A stretch of 64,000 nucleotides of DNA. Source: Cylindrodendrum hubeiense. Lineage: Eukaryota > Ascomycota > Sordariomycetes > Hypocreales > Nectriaceae. The DNA lies in the NCBI GenBank assembly GCA_014621425.1, contig JAANBB010000195.1:1-64000 (forward strand), written 5' to 3'. Shown piece by piece: positions 36,190-48,425 of the stretch (position 1 is its first letter; each line of letters starts with the position of its first letter). The notes below the pieces were generated by a model. The model worked only from the letters and a program-made list of their open reading frames with translations. It did not search any database and had not been told where the DNA came from. Both the position numbers and the translations under genes were made by a program.

Positions 36190-39100
36190 TCAGCACAGTG
36201 CAGCACACCGATTCAGAAGTGGCCATCTCCCAAGCAGCAGAGACCTAGGGAGAGAGCCTAATCCATCTTTAAACCGACCTTCTCCGCACCAAGGACGACC
36301 AAAGCGAAGCCGGTGGATGATGGCTCGATGCAACATTCCAGTCGGTTACGAGTTGGTTGCGGACCGGTGCCCAAGAAAATATGGTTGGCGGTGCGGCAAT
36401 CGTACCGAGAACAATGTGATCGGGACACGCCCCGTCCTGGAGTGCCTGGAGGGCCAGTCTGAAATCGTGTGTGTAGGCACATATGTGTGTAGGCATGAGT
36501 GCGTCACTCCTGCACACACGAGCTTGTTCGGCCGACGAACTCTGTGCCGTCTATCGCCGTCTCTGGAGTATTTCCAGATTACCCCCCTCCCCTTCGCCTC
36601 CGGGGCGTCCCTTCGCCTCTTCCGTTGGCCCCTACTCCACGACCACATATCCACGGGCAGGCATGCGTTGGGAGATTTGGGGGCATTTTCCTGCATGACA
36701 TGACTTGCGTTGCACCTCCACTCCCGTCGCAGCGCCATGAGCTGATTTTGAGTCTCGTCGGTCCTGCAGATACCCGCTGTCGCTCCCAACGACTGTGCCA
36801 ACCTGGTGGATCGTCCCGCGCGCCCAACCCTCTCATTGGAGCCGGACGGGTAATATTAGCACGGAGGATCGCCCGCGGAAGGGCCAGCGGCCCCGTTCCC
36901 ACTTGATTGGATTCCGCTGAGAAGGGCAGAACCCAATTCCACGCACAGAGTCTTTCGAGCTAGCTACTCAGGTAATGCACAGTGAACCGTCCCAGCGGTA
37001 CGTCTTGTGTCATGGCATGGAGACTGACAGCTGGTGCCTTGGGAGGCGGGGTGGCCACTGAGTTTGGGCGTCAACTCGATCGCCCGTGAATCGGCCCATC
37101 CGCGTTCCTGGAAGCCCAGATCCTGGTTGTCCTGATCCCCAACAACAAAAGGCCGTCGGGATTTGCGTACCACTGACGGGAATAACATGCTTTGTACGGA
37201 CACTTCAACCGCCGTTAGACCGCGTCACCACAAGCGTCTCGCCAAAAACCACCGCAAACCGCAAAACCCCCGCCCACGCCGCAGCATTCCCAGCATCTAG
37301 TTGACCTGGCTAAATTGGCCGGAAGCGGTTCTGCAGCTCGTGCTGCTGTCCTGCGACCAAATCCCGGTGAGCTGGTTCCCATGGAACGGCCATGTCAGCC
37401 TGTCCAATACCAGGCCACGGGCGAACCTCACCGCTTTTCGGTGCCTGTATGTCTTGAACCATCCTTGATACGGGATGAGCGGCGGCGTTCTTGGGGGTTG
37501 GCGCCTCGTTAGGTCGCTTTTGACAGCACGGCAGAAGGAAACAACCCCGTCAGTCACCAAGAAAGCCTCCCACTACGCAGACGCCAGCTGGTTCACTTTG
37601 GCGAGCATGGCTGTGCCCACACCCCAGGCTTTCTGCCTACAGTGGCTGACAACGGCGTCAATGCCGTTTCCCCAGGCCAAATTGGGGGTACGTACTCGCT
37701 GTGATACACCTGTGGCGGGTGACCCTTGGCATGGGCACGTTGTAATCAAGATTGCATGGCTCGGCCCGGTGAAGAGATTTCAGAAGTGTTCGGGTCTCTC
37801 GGTCAAGCAAGCGTTGGCACCGTTCCGATCCAGACGAGACCGTCGCCGAGATCGAAGACTAGCATTGGCCGAATGTGGATGTTTAATGACGCCCCGATCA
37901 GGCGAACGCCCTGGGAGTTTGCCCAACTGGAACGTCCCTGTCAAGCGACGGATGAATATTCCTTCTCCCCTGGCACCAATGCGAATGGTCGACAAGGGGG
38001 CTGGATCTTTACTATCGGAGTTGAGCCTAAACAGGCAGGAACTCAAACACTACAGTCGGCGACTGATCCAGGGGTCAAGTTATTCACGTCGCAAGTGTGT
38101 CGTTCTTAATCCCGGCTTCTCTGGACCGTCGATATGGCAGTCATTCTGAACGCTTTCCGCCACAGCCGAATAAATAGCCAGATTTACTAAACTACCAATC
38201 ACCACGTCTCCCAGTTGTCGCACGGTGAGCCAAAAGCGCCATTGCCAAGGGTACTTTGTGAGACTCAGGGCTTTGCTTGCTGCAGACCTGACCCAGCGTG
38301 CAGTGTGACTTGTCACGCATCTGCAACCTCGTGCTTCCCCGGCCCTAGCTGAGACGGGCTGCTCTCTCTCGATGAGTAATGCAGAGGCAACCATGGCTAT
38401 AGTTGTAAGGGCCGGGATCGCTCCCCGCGTCCAGCCACCAAGGACCGCAACAATCTGGCTAGTGGGCGGTCACATTAGTACGATGGGAAGGATAAAGAGA
38501 AGCAAAAGACGAGATGGACCGATTTGGTGGGCTCCTTTTACCACAGAGTGGCGCCGCGGGACGGGAAGACCCGCGGATCCGCTGGTGCCACCATCTCCGG
38601 CCACCATCACTCCCCCATGCCGAGCCGGGATGCCGAATTGAGTTGAAATTCCAGAGTTGGCGGGACCACGACTACCAACGCTCGGACAGGTTTGCCCAAT
38701 ATTTGCGGGTTTCTCTCAAGCCTCGTGGATGCAAACAGAGCTCCGAAAGTGTCCCTGAACTAAAGATCGACAGGCAGCGGGAAAGGCACCTCGGCCCCGG
38801 GCGAGAGGGTTTTCGGTGGATCTACTTCTCCACCCACCAGTCCGGGACGGAAACCATGCCCAGACTAAGCACATATCGACACTGAAGTTTGCTCGAACCA
38901 ACAGAGAGGGTCCTTGGGTGACCGTACAGTATGAGGTGTTTAAAGCCATGGCGTGGCACACTGTCGATCTTGCTGCAAAGTGATGTTGGTGTGCAGCACT
39001 TTGATTCCAGACCTGCGGGAGATAGGCTCTCGGGAAGGTGTCTCAAACGGAGACCCAGAACGCGATCCAAGGCTCGCGCCACACAGCTGGTGATGCACAG

Positions 39101-39394
39101 ATGACATGCTCAATTCCTTTTCTCTCCAGTCTAATAGAAGATACGAGGACCATTGCTGGTTTCAGTCTCCAGAATGGGTCCGTGGTCGAGCGCACAACAC
39201 GTGGACTCCGAACCCGAGGTCTGGAACCCAAGGGACGGGAAGACGGGACCAACAGGCCCAGCTAAACACGCACCCAAGCGGGTCAGCCTTCAAACTCAGG
39301 GCTTACGATTGCACCAAGAGAAGCAACGAGCTGACGTCTTCGGGAGGTGGATATTTACGCCACGCCCTTCAGCTCGAAAGCCTCGAGTCTCGAA

Positions 39395-39434
39395 GGGACT
39401 GTGATCTAGACCGAGCGGTCTAGATCACAGTCCC
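39395..39434. repeat. Perfect inverted repeat: 18 bp arms, 4 nt loop
   Basis: The left arm GGGACTGTGATCTAGACC (39395-39412) and right arm GGTCTAGATCACAGTCCC (39417-39434) are exact reverse complements around the loop GAGC. Flanking bases do not extend the pairing. There is no coding sequence around it. Confidence 0.95.
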
Positions 39435-39437
39435 AGA

Positions 39438-39456
39438 ACCGACCCGCTGGGTCGGT
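39438..39456. repeat. Second perfect inverted repeat: 8 bp arms, 3 nt loop
   Basis: ACCGACCC and GGGTCGGT pair exactly around GCT, three bases after the 18 bp hairpin. About 60 bp downstream, AGCTAGTCCTCCGGTCCT is followed by the near-copy AGCTAGGCCTCCGGTCCC (about 39514-39550), so the cluster also has a direct repeat. Confidence 0.9.
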
Positions 39457-41035
39457 GTGTGTGATTCAGTGTGATAACGGACAGAAGAACTATGCCGTGC
39501 GGACCAGGCGAGCAGCTAGTCCTCCGGTCCTGAGCTAGGCCTCCGGTCCCGAAAGACATGCAGAAAGCAGCACCCGCTTAACCAATTTTCGGGATCCTGG
39601 GTCTTAGTTGCCAGAGGATCGCCTCATCGAAGAAGGATCCGCCGTTGGATTTGAATGGGCTAGTGAGATCGGATGGTAGGACTTCCTGATAGCTGGGACT
39701 TAGTAGAGAGAGGGTTCCGTGGGGATGCGTCTACGAGGACAACACCATAGTCTGAGCAAAGCCTGGCTTCCGGTATCCTACCCCTTTTCGTGTTTTTCCT
39801 TCGAGGGACAACAAGATGTGGGTCTGTATAACTGCGCCACTACTACTCATGTGTTTACACCTGCGTCCACTCCTGCATCTGGTATCGACGTTACGCGTCT
39901 CAGACCGTTGCTGTGTAGCTCTAACTAGTCTCACAAGTTATGCACGCAGTAAGATTCGAGAAGGAAAGGGCGAGAGGCAAAAGTGAGTGCGCCACAACGC
40001 TTTTAACCAGAATATTATTTTTCCTAGCGTCGGTTATAATGTCAAACATACACACATACACTCCTGCCACAATATTACTTTGACCCATTTCTAATTAGTT
40101 GAAAGAACATAACTCGGTAACAATTTGGTACTGGTAAATTCCATGCTTATGGTATTTCCCTACTATAGGGTAACACCTCGACACAGGCTTGGATTGAGCT
40201 GATGATGACGTAAGTGTTGGCTTCACAGCCAAAGTCCGTATTATTGCGGGAGTACGTAAGAACGTCGGATAAGGCCGGGAACAGAATATGTTACTGAAAT
40301 TGAATCTGATGTATGATTTGTCGACTGCCCCAGTTAACTGGTAAGTAAGTTCGAGTTTCCAATTGTTCCGATCGAAGCTCCAGGCTACTCTTTACGAGGA
40401 GACACGCCGAGGCGCTTGACCATGAACAGTTCGATATCGACCCAAGTTTCCGATAACACCCGCTACTGGTGGAGAAGCTAAGGACGAGAACAATGGTTCG
40501 TTTAAGGAATGACGTCGAGTCCATGAAGCCCAGATGGGATCTCCATTCAGAGCCAGCTCTCTGCCACATGGTTGTGGTCATGGCCCCAGTCAGCATCAAC
40601 GATGCGCAAAGCCCGCCAAGGATAAATCAATTGCCCAGTCCTGCTCCAGAGTTTCCAACGTGATAAATGAACGTGATCAATCGTGATATGCCGATGGTTG
40701 ATTCAGCAACACGATGCCTTCCTGGGACTGCCGATTGGTTGCTGATGCACAACATTCATCGCACCGGCTCATCGTCGGCAAAGCGTGGTAGCGTCACTCG
40801 TAATCTGGAAGTTCATATCGCTAGAACGCGGCGCGCGGCAAAAAAAGGAACAACCTTGATTGTCCACCAACGCATTATCATCGCCCCTACAGCTCATCGC
40901 AGCGACACGGCTCACCATATCGAAACCGACTACCTCCTACGGAACCCGATTCCTCAGCTCCCAACGCCCTAGACTGTGCAAACACCCCGTGCACAGTCGT
41001 CACAGCCTTTCCCCGAGTTCCTCGCCTTCAGCTAT

Positions 41036-44000
41036 ATGCAACAAGAGCCTCTTGCGATTCCAGCACCTGTGACTCACCCCGGCGTTTCTTCAACCACTCC
41101 CTCCTCTCAGCATGGCCCCATTCACCGTGACCCCAACGGCCTCCATCGAATCCGCTCTGGCGGTTCGAGCGGCGGTTCGCAGAACCCCGGCTCCGCGTCG
41201 CGACGTGACTCCCACGATGACGTGGATGTTGAGCTGCTCGACGAGGAGCTACGCGGACTGAGTCTGGGCGGACACGACCCTGCCCCTGGCTACCGAATCT
41301 CCGAATATGAGAATGCCATGACCCCGCCCACGCCGAAACGGGCTCTAGGATTCAAAGTGATTAAACGCTCTGAACCGCTTTCCGATGGATTGCAACTTGA
41401 AGAATTCCCCAATGGTGAGCTGGATTTGTCTCCACGCCCCTCCACAAGATACTGATCGATATCTGCAGAGATTCTGACACACATTCTGTCGCATTTGCAC
41501 TCCGACTCCCATGCCGCGATCGCCCTGGTATCGAAGCGCTTCTACGCGCTAATAACCAGCTCACATGCATGGAGAATGGCCTTCCTGCGATACTTTCCAG
41601 GACATCAGGCCCTGGAATCCAAAGTAGACGTAGATATCTGGACTGATGCTTCGTCCGATTTCGTTCGGTCTGAAGCTCGCTACTTTTCTCGCCTCACGCC
41701 CCTCGCGTCCTGGAGAAAGGAGTATTTGCTCAGAACCCGCCTGCTTCGAAATCTGGCTCGCGGAAAGCCTGGGTCATCTGGGGTTATTGGCTCGTCGGTC
41801 CGAGGGGGGAAGAAACTTAGTGCGGTCTTAACGTACAATTCCAAGTTACCTTGGGCTGTGACCAACATTCACGCTGTCTTCTCGAACGGAAAGAAGCCGC
41901 CGAGAGCCATTCATGGCGCCTCCGATCTTGGGGTCGGAAGCATTAGCGATCCCACAAGCGGAAAGCTTGAGAAATGGGGTCTCCCGGACCCCTTTTCTGC
42001 AATGCAGCTGGATGAGGTTTTCCCTGGTCTCGTCCCATATGGGCTAGGTGATGGCCCTGCTGCCACACCCAATGTCATGGATGTAAGCCAGCCATACGGT
42101 ATTATCACTGGCGAAGGGTTCCCAGGCGGCCGGCCCTATTACCGATCCGTCCAGGAGAACCGTGGACGCTATTTGGACTCGGATACGGGCGTCGTGGATA
42201 CATATCCCGACATACCGAAGATCCCCGAGATGTCAGAGGCAATCTGCATTGCTTGGCTTGCAAAGTCATCCGCTGTGCCTCTGAATACCCAGTCGATGGC
42301 AGGTATGCTCACTGGCTCTACCCTTGGCATCGTTACGTCGTACGCCATCGTGTGTGACTCAAATAACCCACGGCACTCGACTGGCGACATCACAGCCCGC
42401 TGGGTCCTCAGCCCTGGTGTACCCATCATTGCTCTCAAGATTGATGACAACTACAGCCAGAAGCGAAGGTCTTTAGCCAGAGTTTGGGCAGTGGCCCTGA
42501 ATGCCTTGGGTGAAGTCTACTATCTGACAGAGGTTCCTGTCAGCTCGCATACTCGGTCCATGGGCGAGGACGTTACTAAGAATGCTTGGTATGCTGGTCG
42601 CTCAGTGTCCTGGCACCTCTTGGAATCAACTCGACGCGTTGCACGCCCAGACGATTTGGACAAGAATGCTACGCGAGGCGCATACTCACCTCGATCCCCT
42701 TCGAATTCCATGAATTTGAGCAAAGGTCAAATGGTTGCTGAGGCTCGAGAGATCGAGAAGTTCTTGCGTCACAAGCCGGCTCACTTCAGGCGAGTCTGCG
42801 ACGGATGGGACATGCAGCGCAAGTTGGAGGTGGACTTTGCTAACGACGATGGCAATGGTGCTGGAGAAACTATTTTCGTAATTGATTGTGGTCTCGCGGA
42901 AGACCGCCCTGCTCGTGTCCAGCGGTACTCCCGAACTCTTGTAGCTCAGGAGCAGGTTCAAGCAGCCCCGGTCGAGACACCATCGCCACCTCAACCTGAG
43001 CCATCACTCTTCGGATCTGTTGATGCTGCTCCAGTTGAAGATACTGAGACTGCTGAGGCACCCAAACTGTCGCCGCCTGAGCCGTCACCTACAACAACGC
43101 CATCAGACCTCCTAGCCCCCCTCCACGAGTGGGATAGTTGCACCATGGAGCTTAAGGGCCAAGATCTTGCCGTCATATCTAGTAGCGCATTAGATTCCTC
43201 CTCCAACGCTCTTCTGACATTAGTCGAAGACCCGCTCTTCGCAGCTGAGGAAGAAATCCCTGGTCGCAGATCTAGACTCCTCGCTGTTGGAACAGACAAT
43301 GGCGCCGTTCTCGTTTGGAACGCCCGCGCCGAATCAAAAGACACGGGAATCAAACCCGATCGATTCATACAGACTGAGTCTCCCGAAGTCTCTTGTCTAG
43401 CGATCACCGGCTTGTATCTGGTTCATGGCGGAAGCGATGGTCTTGTCCAAGCTTGGGACCCTCTAGCCTCAACCCTAGACCCCATTCGAACGGTGAATGC
43501 TCGATCCAACGGTCGAATACCTCGGCATATGACGACAATGAACCCTGGTCTTGACGAGGATACCTACTCTGCAGTCCGTGCAATTTATCTGGACCCTGAC
43601 CCGACTGTCCTGCGTGGTATCGTTTCCTTCGGTGCGTTCTTGCGGTATTGGGCGTACAGCTCTACGAGCCACTCAATGGGACGCAAGCGCCGCCTAAAGC
43701 ATTCTGATTTTCACGGTCGACCGGCAACAACTCGCCGCCAGGGTGGCGATGTCTCTGACTACATTGCTGCTGAGGAAGCTGAGCTTCGGCACGAGGAACA
43801 ACACATGGCTCGTGAACAAGCTCGTCTGCGTAGTCGCTTTGGAGTGGGAGCTCTGGGCGACTTGACCGAAGAAGAGGCCCTGCGGTACGCGCAGATGGTT
43901 TCTGAGGAGACCTTCCTCGATGAGCAGCGCCGAACAAGCGACTCAGCTGCTGACGCCAGTCTGGATACTGCGTCCACGTTCAGCGAAACCACGGTTGATA

Positions 44001-44458
44001 CTCTAACGCCTGAGCCAAGTGTCACTGACACGACGCCTCCTACAAACAGCAATTCGGACGCTGCCCGCCCCGCGGAAGTGGAGGATGAGTATGAGCAACA
44101 GATCCAACAGGCCATCCGACTCTCTCTCATGGAAGGTGTCAATGAAACCGACAATGTCCAGTCTCCTCCCCCAGGCAATAGCTCTGGTGAATACGAGTTC
44201 GCCGTCTCATACAAGACCAAACCCAGCAAGAAGAACAAGCAGTCTGGTCCAGGCTCACCACGTGGCACACAAGCTCCCATTGCAGGGTCGTCGACTCTCA
44301 TCGAGCACTACGACGATGATCTTGAGCTCGCGCTGAAGCTCAGCCTAGCGGATCAAGGCATCTCAGGTTCAGACAATGGTCTGGATGTCCCACAGGACGA
44401 GTACCCGCCGCTGGAGACAGAGGGCGTCGGTAAGGGGAAGGGAGTGCAAAGGTGGTAA
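41036..44458 (+). CDS. F-box / WD-repeat protein with ubiquitin-interacting motifs (Ufo1-like)
   Basis: Probable substrate receptor of an SCF ubiquitin ligase, resembling yeast Ufo1 in domain order. The model has 1122 residues in two exons, 41036-41414 and 41469-44458, with a 54 nt GTGAGC...CAG intron that splits the F-box just after LQLEEFPN. I start at the ATG at 41036, since the frame further upstream has no ATG. The F-box spans about 124-170 (EILTHILSHLHSDSHAAIALVSKRFYALI), followed by the conserved LRTRLLRNLARGKPG. WD-like blades are clearest at about 725-790 (LLAVGTDNGAVLVWNA, LYLVHGGSDGLVQAWDP). Two UIM-type helices lie near 999-1018 (QQIQQAIRLSLMEG) and 1074-1090 (DDLELALKLSLADQ). Ser/Pro-rich disordered stretches separate them. 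In yeast the UIMs make Ufo1 itself unstable; a similar role is inferred. Confidence 0.88.
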
Positions 44459-46070
44459 ACGCCAAGCAGGTCATGCTTCCTATGCTTGCGAATTGCGTTG
44501 TGCTTGTTTTAGTTGATTTAAGTTCGAAGTAGCCTGGTGTCTCGCTTGGCGGTGTGCAAGCGTGAGAATTCATTTTCGCTCGCTGCCCCTTGAGGCAGTT
44601 TCAACAGTTTTAGATAGTATTTGTTGTTCAACACTGCGAATAGATCATTGATATAATCGATAACCTGGCCTTGATTAAGATTCCTCGTATGCGTGGGTTC
44701 AAGTTAAAAGATATATTTCGTACCCGGACCCCACCAACTGCTTTGCCTTGAATGTCGGAAGGCTCATATGACCACATTCACGTAGTACCACTGCCATCGC
44801 CATCCATTAAAAATGTGTCAAGCTCCAGGGTGCCTTGGGTTGCACATAACGGGGCCAGAAAGCAAAAATACTTATCCATAGATTCTTCTCCATGGTTGAC
44901 GAGGTTGAGAGGGGGTTGGTATCGGATTCTCTCAGATTGATAACAACCTTACTTGAGTTGGGCCGCTTGAAGCTGGCCATATATTACTATATGATAATGG
45001 CATACAGTTATGATATGATGGCTTGCGAGATGGGATTTGCGCGGGTCGGCGAGGTGGCTAAGGGGAATCATGCGGGGGTAGGGCTTGGTTGCTCTCATCA
45101 CTTGGTCTTGAGAAGGCAAGAACAAATGTTGGAGAACCCCTCCCAATGGAGACTCGTTATATTAGGAGAAATGAGAATAGAAGAGACAGTATGGATACAC
45201 GGTTGGCTCAAGTTCGAATGGGCGCAACTATTGACAGAAGGGGATGTGCACGAATGCATCATTGAGTAGTCTGATTACCTTAAACATGAGGGCGCGCGAA
45301 ACGAAACAGAGAAGTAATTCCACGTGCGGGGTATTTGGGAGTTTGCAGTGAGTGAACCATTTGGCTACATGTTTGCTAGGTAGCTCATCATGGTCATCAA
45401 TTTGTCTGATAACTTGCTCCCTTTGGTTCTGCATAAAGAACGAGGAGGAATATATCCACGCCTTGCTACCCAACTACCTTAGCATGTCGAGCTCATTCTG
45501 TTTGCCAAGACTCGGAGGCTGGTATGTAGATGGCTCCCAGGCCCATCATGTGCACACACCGCGCCGATCATTTCCGGCTCCCCGTTCAAAGTTTGCCTGG
45601 TGTGCTGCAGCTGACCGCGAATCTCTCCGCGAGCTGAACTGGCGAGCTGAACTGGCGAGCCGAAGTGGAGCGCCGGGGTACAGTGTGAATACGAGATGCA
45701 GAGTGAAAGCAGGCAGGACGATGATGACGGGATGGAATGTGAGATTTTCTCGTATTAGGCTCAGCTGTACCCCAGTTTGCTGAATGAATGGCTTGGTTGG
45801 TATCAATCGCGTCTGCTTGTCATGGCATTTGAAGTCATGTGTGATAATATTCGCCAAGTTACGGCATTTTGTGCTATTGTAAACCTCGATGACGACGACA
45901 CAGCATGCTTCGTATACCCTGAAGCTACCATCCATTCCGTTGTATCCAAATAAAACTCCCGTTGTGGTATCATAATATTGCAAACCCAAGTCCGACCAGA
46001 GACAGTCCCCGTAATGTGTTCCAAACCAGTAAGCCCTAGAGAACACTTCTCCGGCCCTTTTATTGCCCCG
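44459..46070. other. Convergent intergenic region
   Basis: About 1.6 kb between the stops of the F-box gene and the wall-protein gene. It is AT-richer near both 3' ends. A short direct repeat (GAGCTGAACTGGC twice, near 45632-45660) is visible. The plus-strand frames at 44892-45269 and 45352-45783 have no recognisable product. Confidence 0.5.
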
Positions 46071-48425
46071 TTAAAGCCAAATCCAAACGCCAATCGCTAT
46101 GCATAATCCAGTCATCCCTGCCGCTAGGCTTGGCTGGAGTAAATAGCCCGCATTATCTTCATCATCATTCCCGATTTCCGGCGCCCCTGTTTCGGCGGGT
46201 AGCGTATCTGATCCCGTTGCGGATGCCTCAATGGTTGTCACAACTGATGAACCAAACGGATACTTCAACGTCATCGTCGAGATGACCACACCATTTGGTC
46301 CAATCGTGATGGTTTCCCCTCCAATGACTTTGATTACCTGGCTTGCTTTTGGCCCAGCCGTGAAGGTCGTGCCGTCGATAATCACGAACGAAGGACTTAC
46401 TTCGGTAATCGTAGCGCCTCCGACAATCTCGTATGTAGTATCAGTTGCATCCGCCGAAGTACCTCCTATTGTTGTGCCGTCAACAACTATACCCGAGGGG
46501 CCAATTGTGATTGTATCGTCATCCACAACCTCGGATGTCTCTGGTATATCTGGGCCGTATGTCAAAGTGGTGGAGTTGAAGACAAAGATAGACTGCCCAA
46601 CGGCAGTGATCATTTCACCTCCCTTGACGACAACATCAGTTTGGTAGCCACCAACAGCGCGAAATGTCATTGTTTCGTCACCTACCACCACTTTCCCGGG
46701 CCCAATAGACACCACCTCGTTATTCACCGTAGTTGTTGTCCCCAAAGGTGGGATCTCCATTGTAGTGCCGTCGACGACTGCCTCTGACCCTGACACGATC
46801 ACCGAAAGTCCACCAGCGCTACCAGTCGTTGGTGTCAAGGCAGTGACGGCTGTTCCTACCGGCTGTGGTTTTGTAACCGTTGCTCCCTCGCCAACAACAG
46901 CAGTGGGGTAGATGGTGAAAGTTCCGTCACTAACGGTTACTGTTGTAGTTTGCTCCGGCTGTAGGCTAGAATACGTCTTGCCGTTGATGATCACATACCC
47001 AGCCCTTGCTGTGATGGTATAGGCTGTATGAGACTTCTGCTCTAGACTCTGAGGGTCTTTCCGAGGGTCGTCCTGAGAGCCGTCTTCGGAGTTGCCGCCC
47101 CGAGTATTATCCTGATGATTATCCTGGCCACTACCACTCGGCTGTACGCTCTTGTGTTGCTGAACAGTAATGCTCCCAGCCTCACCCGACTGGCTAAATT
47201 CAGGGACTGGCTCCGAGGGAAACACAGCAGAGGGGTTCTTGTCAGTTGTGACAAATGTGACTGTCACTCGCCGCGATGATGATGACTGGGTTTCGCCCTC
47301 TTGCTTGCCCTTTTCAGTGTTGATCGGCTCGGAATCATCGGAATCATCGGAACTACTAGAAGCAGCAGCGTCATCGCAACCCGACTCCTCGCCGTCAGAA
47401 CAAGCCCCCGGTGGTTTCTTGGTGGCTGTGATGAATCCGCCAACACTAGTGAGATGCGGTTCATTCGTGAGAGTATCCATGGGAGGGACTGTAGAGCCTG
47501 TACCACAATAAACCGGGGTCTCAATGGTTGGGTAAGGTGGCGTGTATTCACTGCGGTTCCCATAAATAGTTACGGTAGCAGTGAACACAATGGAAAAAAC
47601 GGTAACAGGCTCATCCCCATGGAGTTCCGTGCACGCGTCGGATTGCGGCCCAGAGGTTGTCATTGTAGTTAGACCATGAGATTGAGTGCCATTCCATGAG
47701 ATTACCCTTGTAGTTAAACCATTGGATTGAGTGCCATTCAATGACGAGACGATCGATGGTACCGACGCATGGCGGGAAGGGGTTGTTGTCGAATCTGGCT
47801 CTCTGGTGGTGTTGGCTCGTGGAGTGGTAGGGAGGTCTGGAGTTAATGGGGGACGTTTTCGATTCGCGGGTATCCTGCGGCTACCGTCTGTTTCTGCTGG
47901 GGTAGAATTGGCCGTCGTGGAGGTGGTCGTCAATTGGGAATTTGATATGGCTATCGACTTGGGGAGAGAATCGAGACCTGTTGATGGAGAGTTGGAGGAT
48001 AGAGGGTTGGGTTGATGTTGCGAGGTTGAATAACTGGTGCCATGGTCGGCAGCAGATGTTGTTGGATCCGAATTGGATGTTCCAATGGACGAAGACGACT
48101 GCTCGGGTTCATTGGATACGGAAAAGGCGTGAGATATATCGCTGGTGGTGACGGAGGTTGAGGAGGCCAAAGTGGGTGCAGATGGACTTGGGTCTTCTGT
48201 GGGTATCGACACTGTGAGAGAATGGGTGGTGCTTTCCGCGGGAGTTGCAATGGCGGTGGCATTTGGTGGAAGGTGCTCTGAAGCTCGGCGGTTTAGGATA
48301 TCTTGCCTAGAGTTTAGCATTGCACACACATCGCTGAACCGGCCAAACTTACCCCATCTCACAGCACCTGAGGCCGACTGAGCCAATGCCGCGACCAGCA
48401 GCAGCCCGGCAGTGTGAAGCTGCAT
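46071..48425 (-). CDS. Secreted Ser/Thr-rich cell-wall protein with internal repeats, probable GPI anchor
   Basis: Probable cell-surface protein. The N-terminus MQLHTAGLLLVAALAQSASG is a clear signal peptide. A long Ser/Thr/Pro-rich region follows, likely heavily O-glycosylated. From about residue 465 to 745 runs a set of diverged repeats built on ITIGPxGVVVDGTT and GGETIT. The C-terminus (NAGYLLQPSLAAGMTGLCIAIGVWIWL) is hydrophobic and preceded by small residues, as expected for GPI attachment. The frame is uninterrupted for 784 codons, but a 75 nt in-frame segment at 48278-48352 has GTAAGT at one end, CTAAAC and TTCAG at the other, so it is probably an intron; removing it gives 759 residues with ...GAVRW joined to EHLPPNATA. 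The function (adhesion, wall structure) is inferred from composition. Confidence 0.78.
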   Translation of the reverse strand: MQLHTAGLLLVAALAQSASGAVRWGKFGRFSDVCAMLNSRQDILNRRASEHLPPNATAIATPAESTTHSLTVSIPTEDPSPSAPTLASSTSVTTSDISHAFSVSNEPEQSSSSIGTSNSDPTTSAADHGTSYSTSQHQPNPLSSNSPSTGLDSLPKSIAISNSQLTTTSTTANSTPAETDGSRRIPANRKRPPLTPDLPTTPRANTTREPDSTTTPSRHASVPSIVSSLNGTQSNGLTTRVISWNGTQSHGLTTMTTSGPQSDACTELHGDEPVTVFSIVFTATVTIYGNRSEYTPPYPTIETPVYCGTGSTVPPMDTLTNEPHLTSVGGFITATKKPPGACSDGEESGCDDAAASSSSDDSDDSEPINTEKGKQEGETQSSSSRRVTVTFVTTDKNPSAVFPSEPVPEFSQSGEAGSITVQQHKSVQPSGSGQDNHQDNTRGGNSEDGSQDDPRKDPQSLEQKSHTAYTITARAGYVIINGKTYSSLQPEQTTTVTVSDGTFTIYPTAVVGEGATVTKPQPVGTAVTALTPTTGSAGGLSVIVSGSEAVVDGTTMEIPPLGTTTTVNNEVVSIGPGKVVVGDETMTFRAVGGYQTDVVVKGGEMITAVGQSIFVFNSTTLTYGPDIPETSEVVDDDTITIGPSGIVVDGTTIGGTSADATDTTYEIVGGATITEVSPSFVIIDGTTFTAGPKASQVIKVIGGETITIGPNGVVISTMTLKYPFGSSVVTTIEASATGSDTLPAETGAPEIGNDDEDNAGYLLQPSLAAGMTGLCIAIGVWIWL

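Larger units (their letters stand above)
32347..41035. other. Large gene-poor block (8.7 kb)
   Basis: No supportable gene in 8.7 kb. The part at 33.0-34.4 kb is GC-rich and low in complexity, so several frames on both strands are open at once, a sign of chance rather than coding. Short repeats include a GGCCCCAGA-type run at 33133-33170 and a GGTGCT tract at 36131-36189. A 12 bp palindrome sits at 33360-33371, and the hairpin cluster at 39395-39456 is the most structured element. The stretch 39.9-40.4 kb is AT-richer. The final few hundred bases should hold the promoter and leader of the F-box gene. Confidence 0.5.

Noticed and set aside
37475..38149. 224-codon plus-strand frame
   Set aside because: No domain, no biased codon use and overlapping frames; not supportable as a gene.
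48307..48352. Shorter 46 nt intron (GTAAGT...CTAG) in the wall-protein gene
   Set aside because: Splicing it shifts the frame into a stop within a few codons; the 75 nt version keeps the frame.
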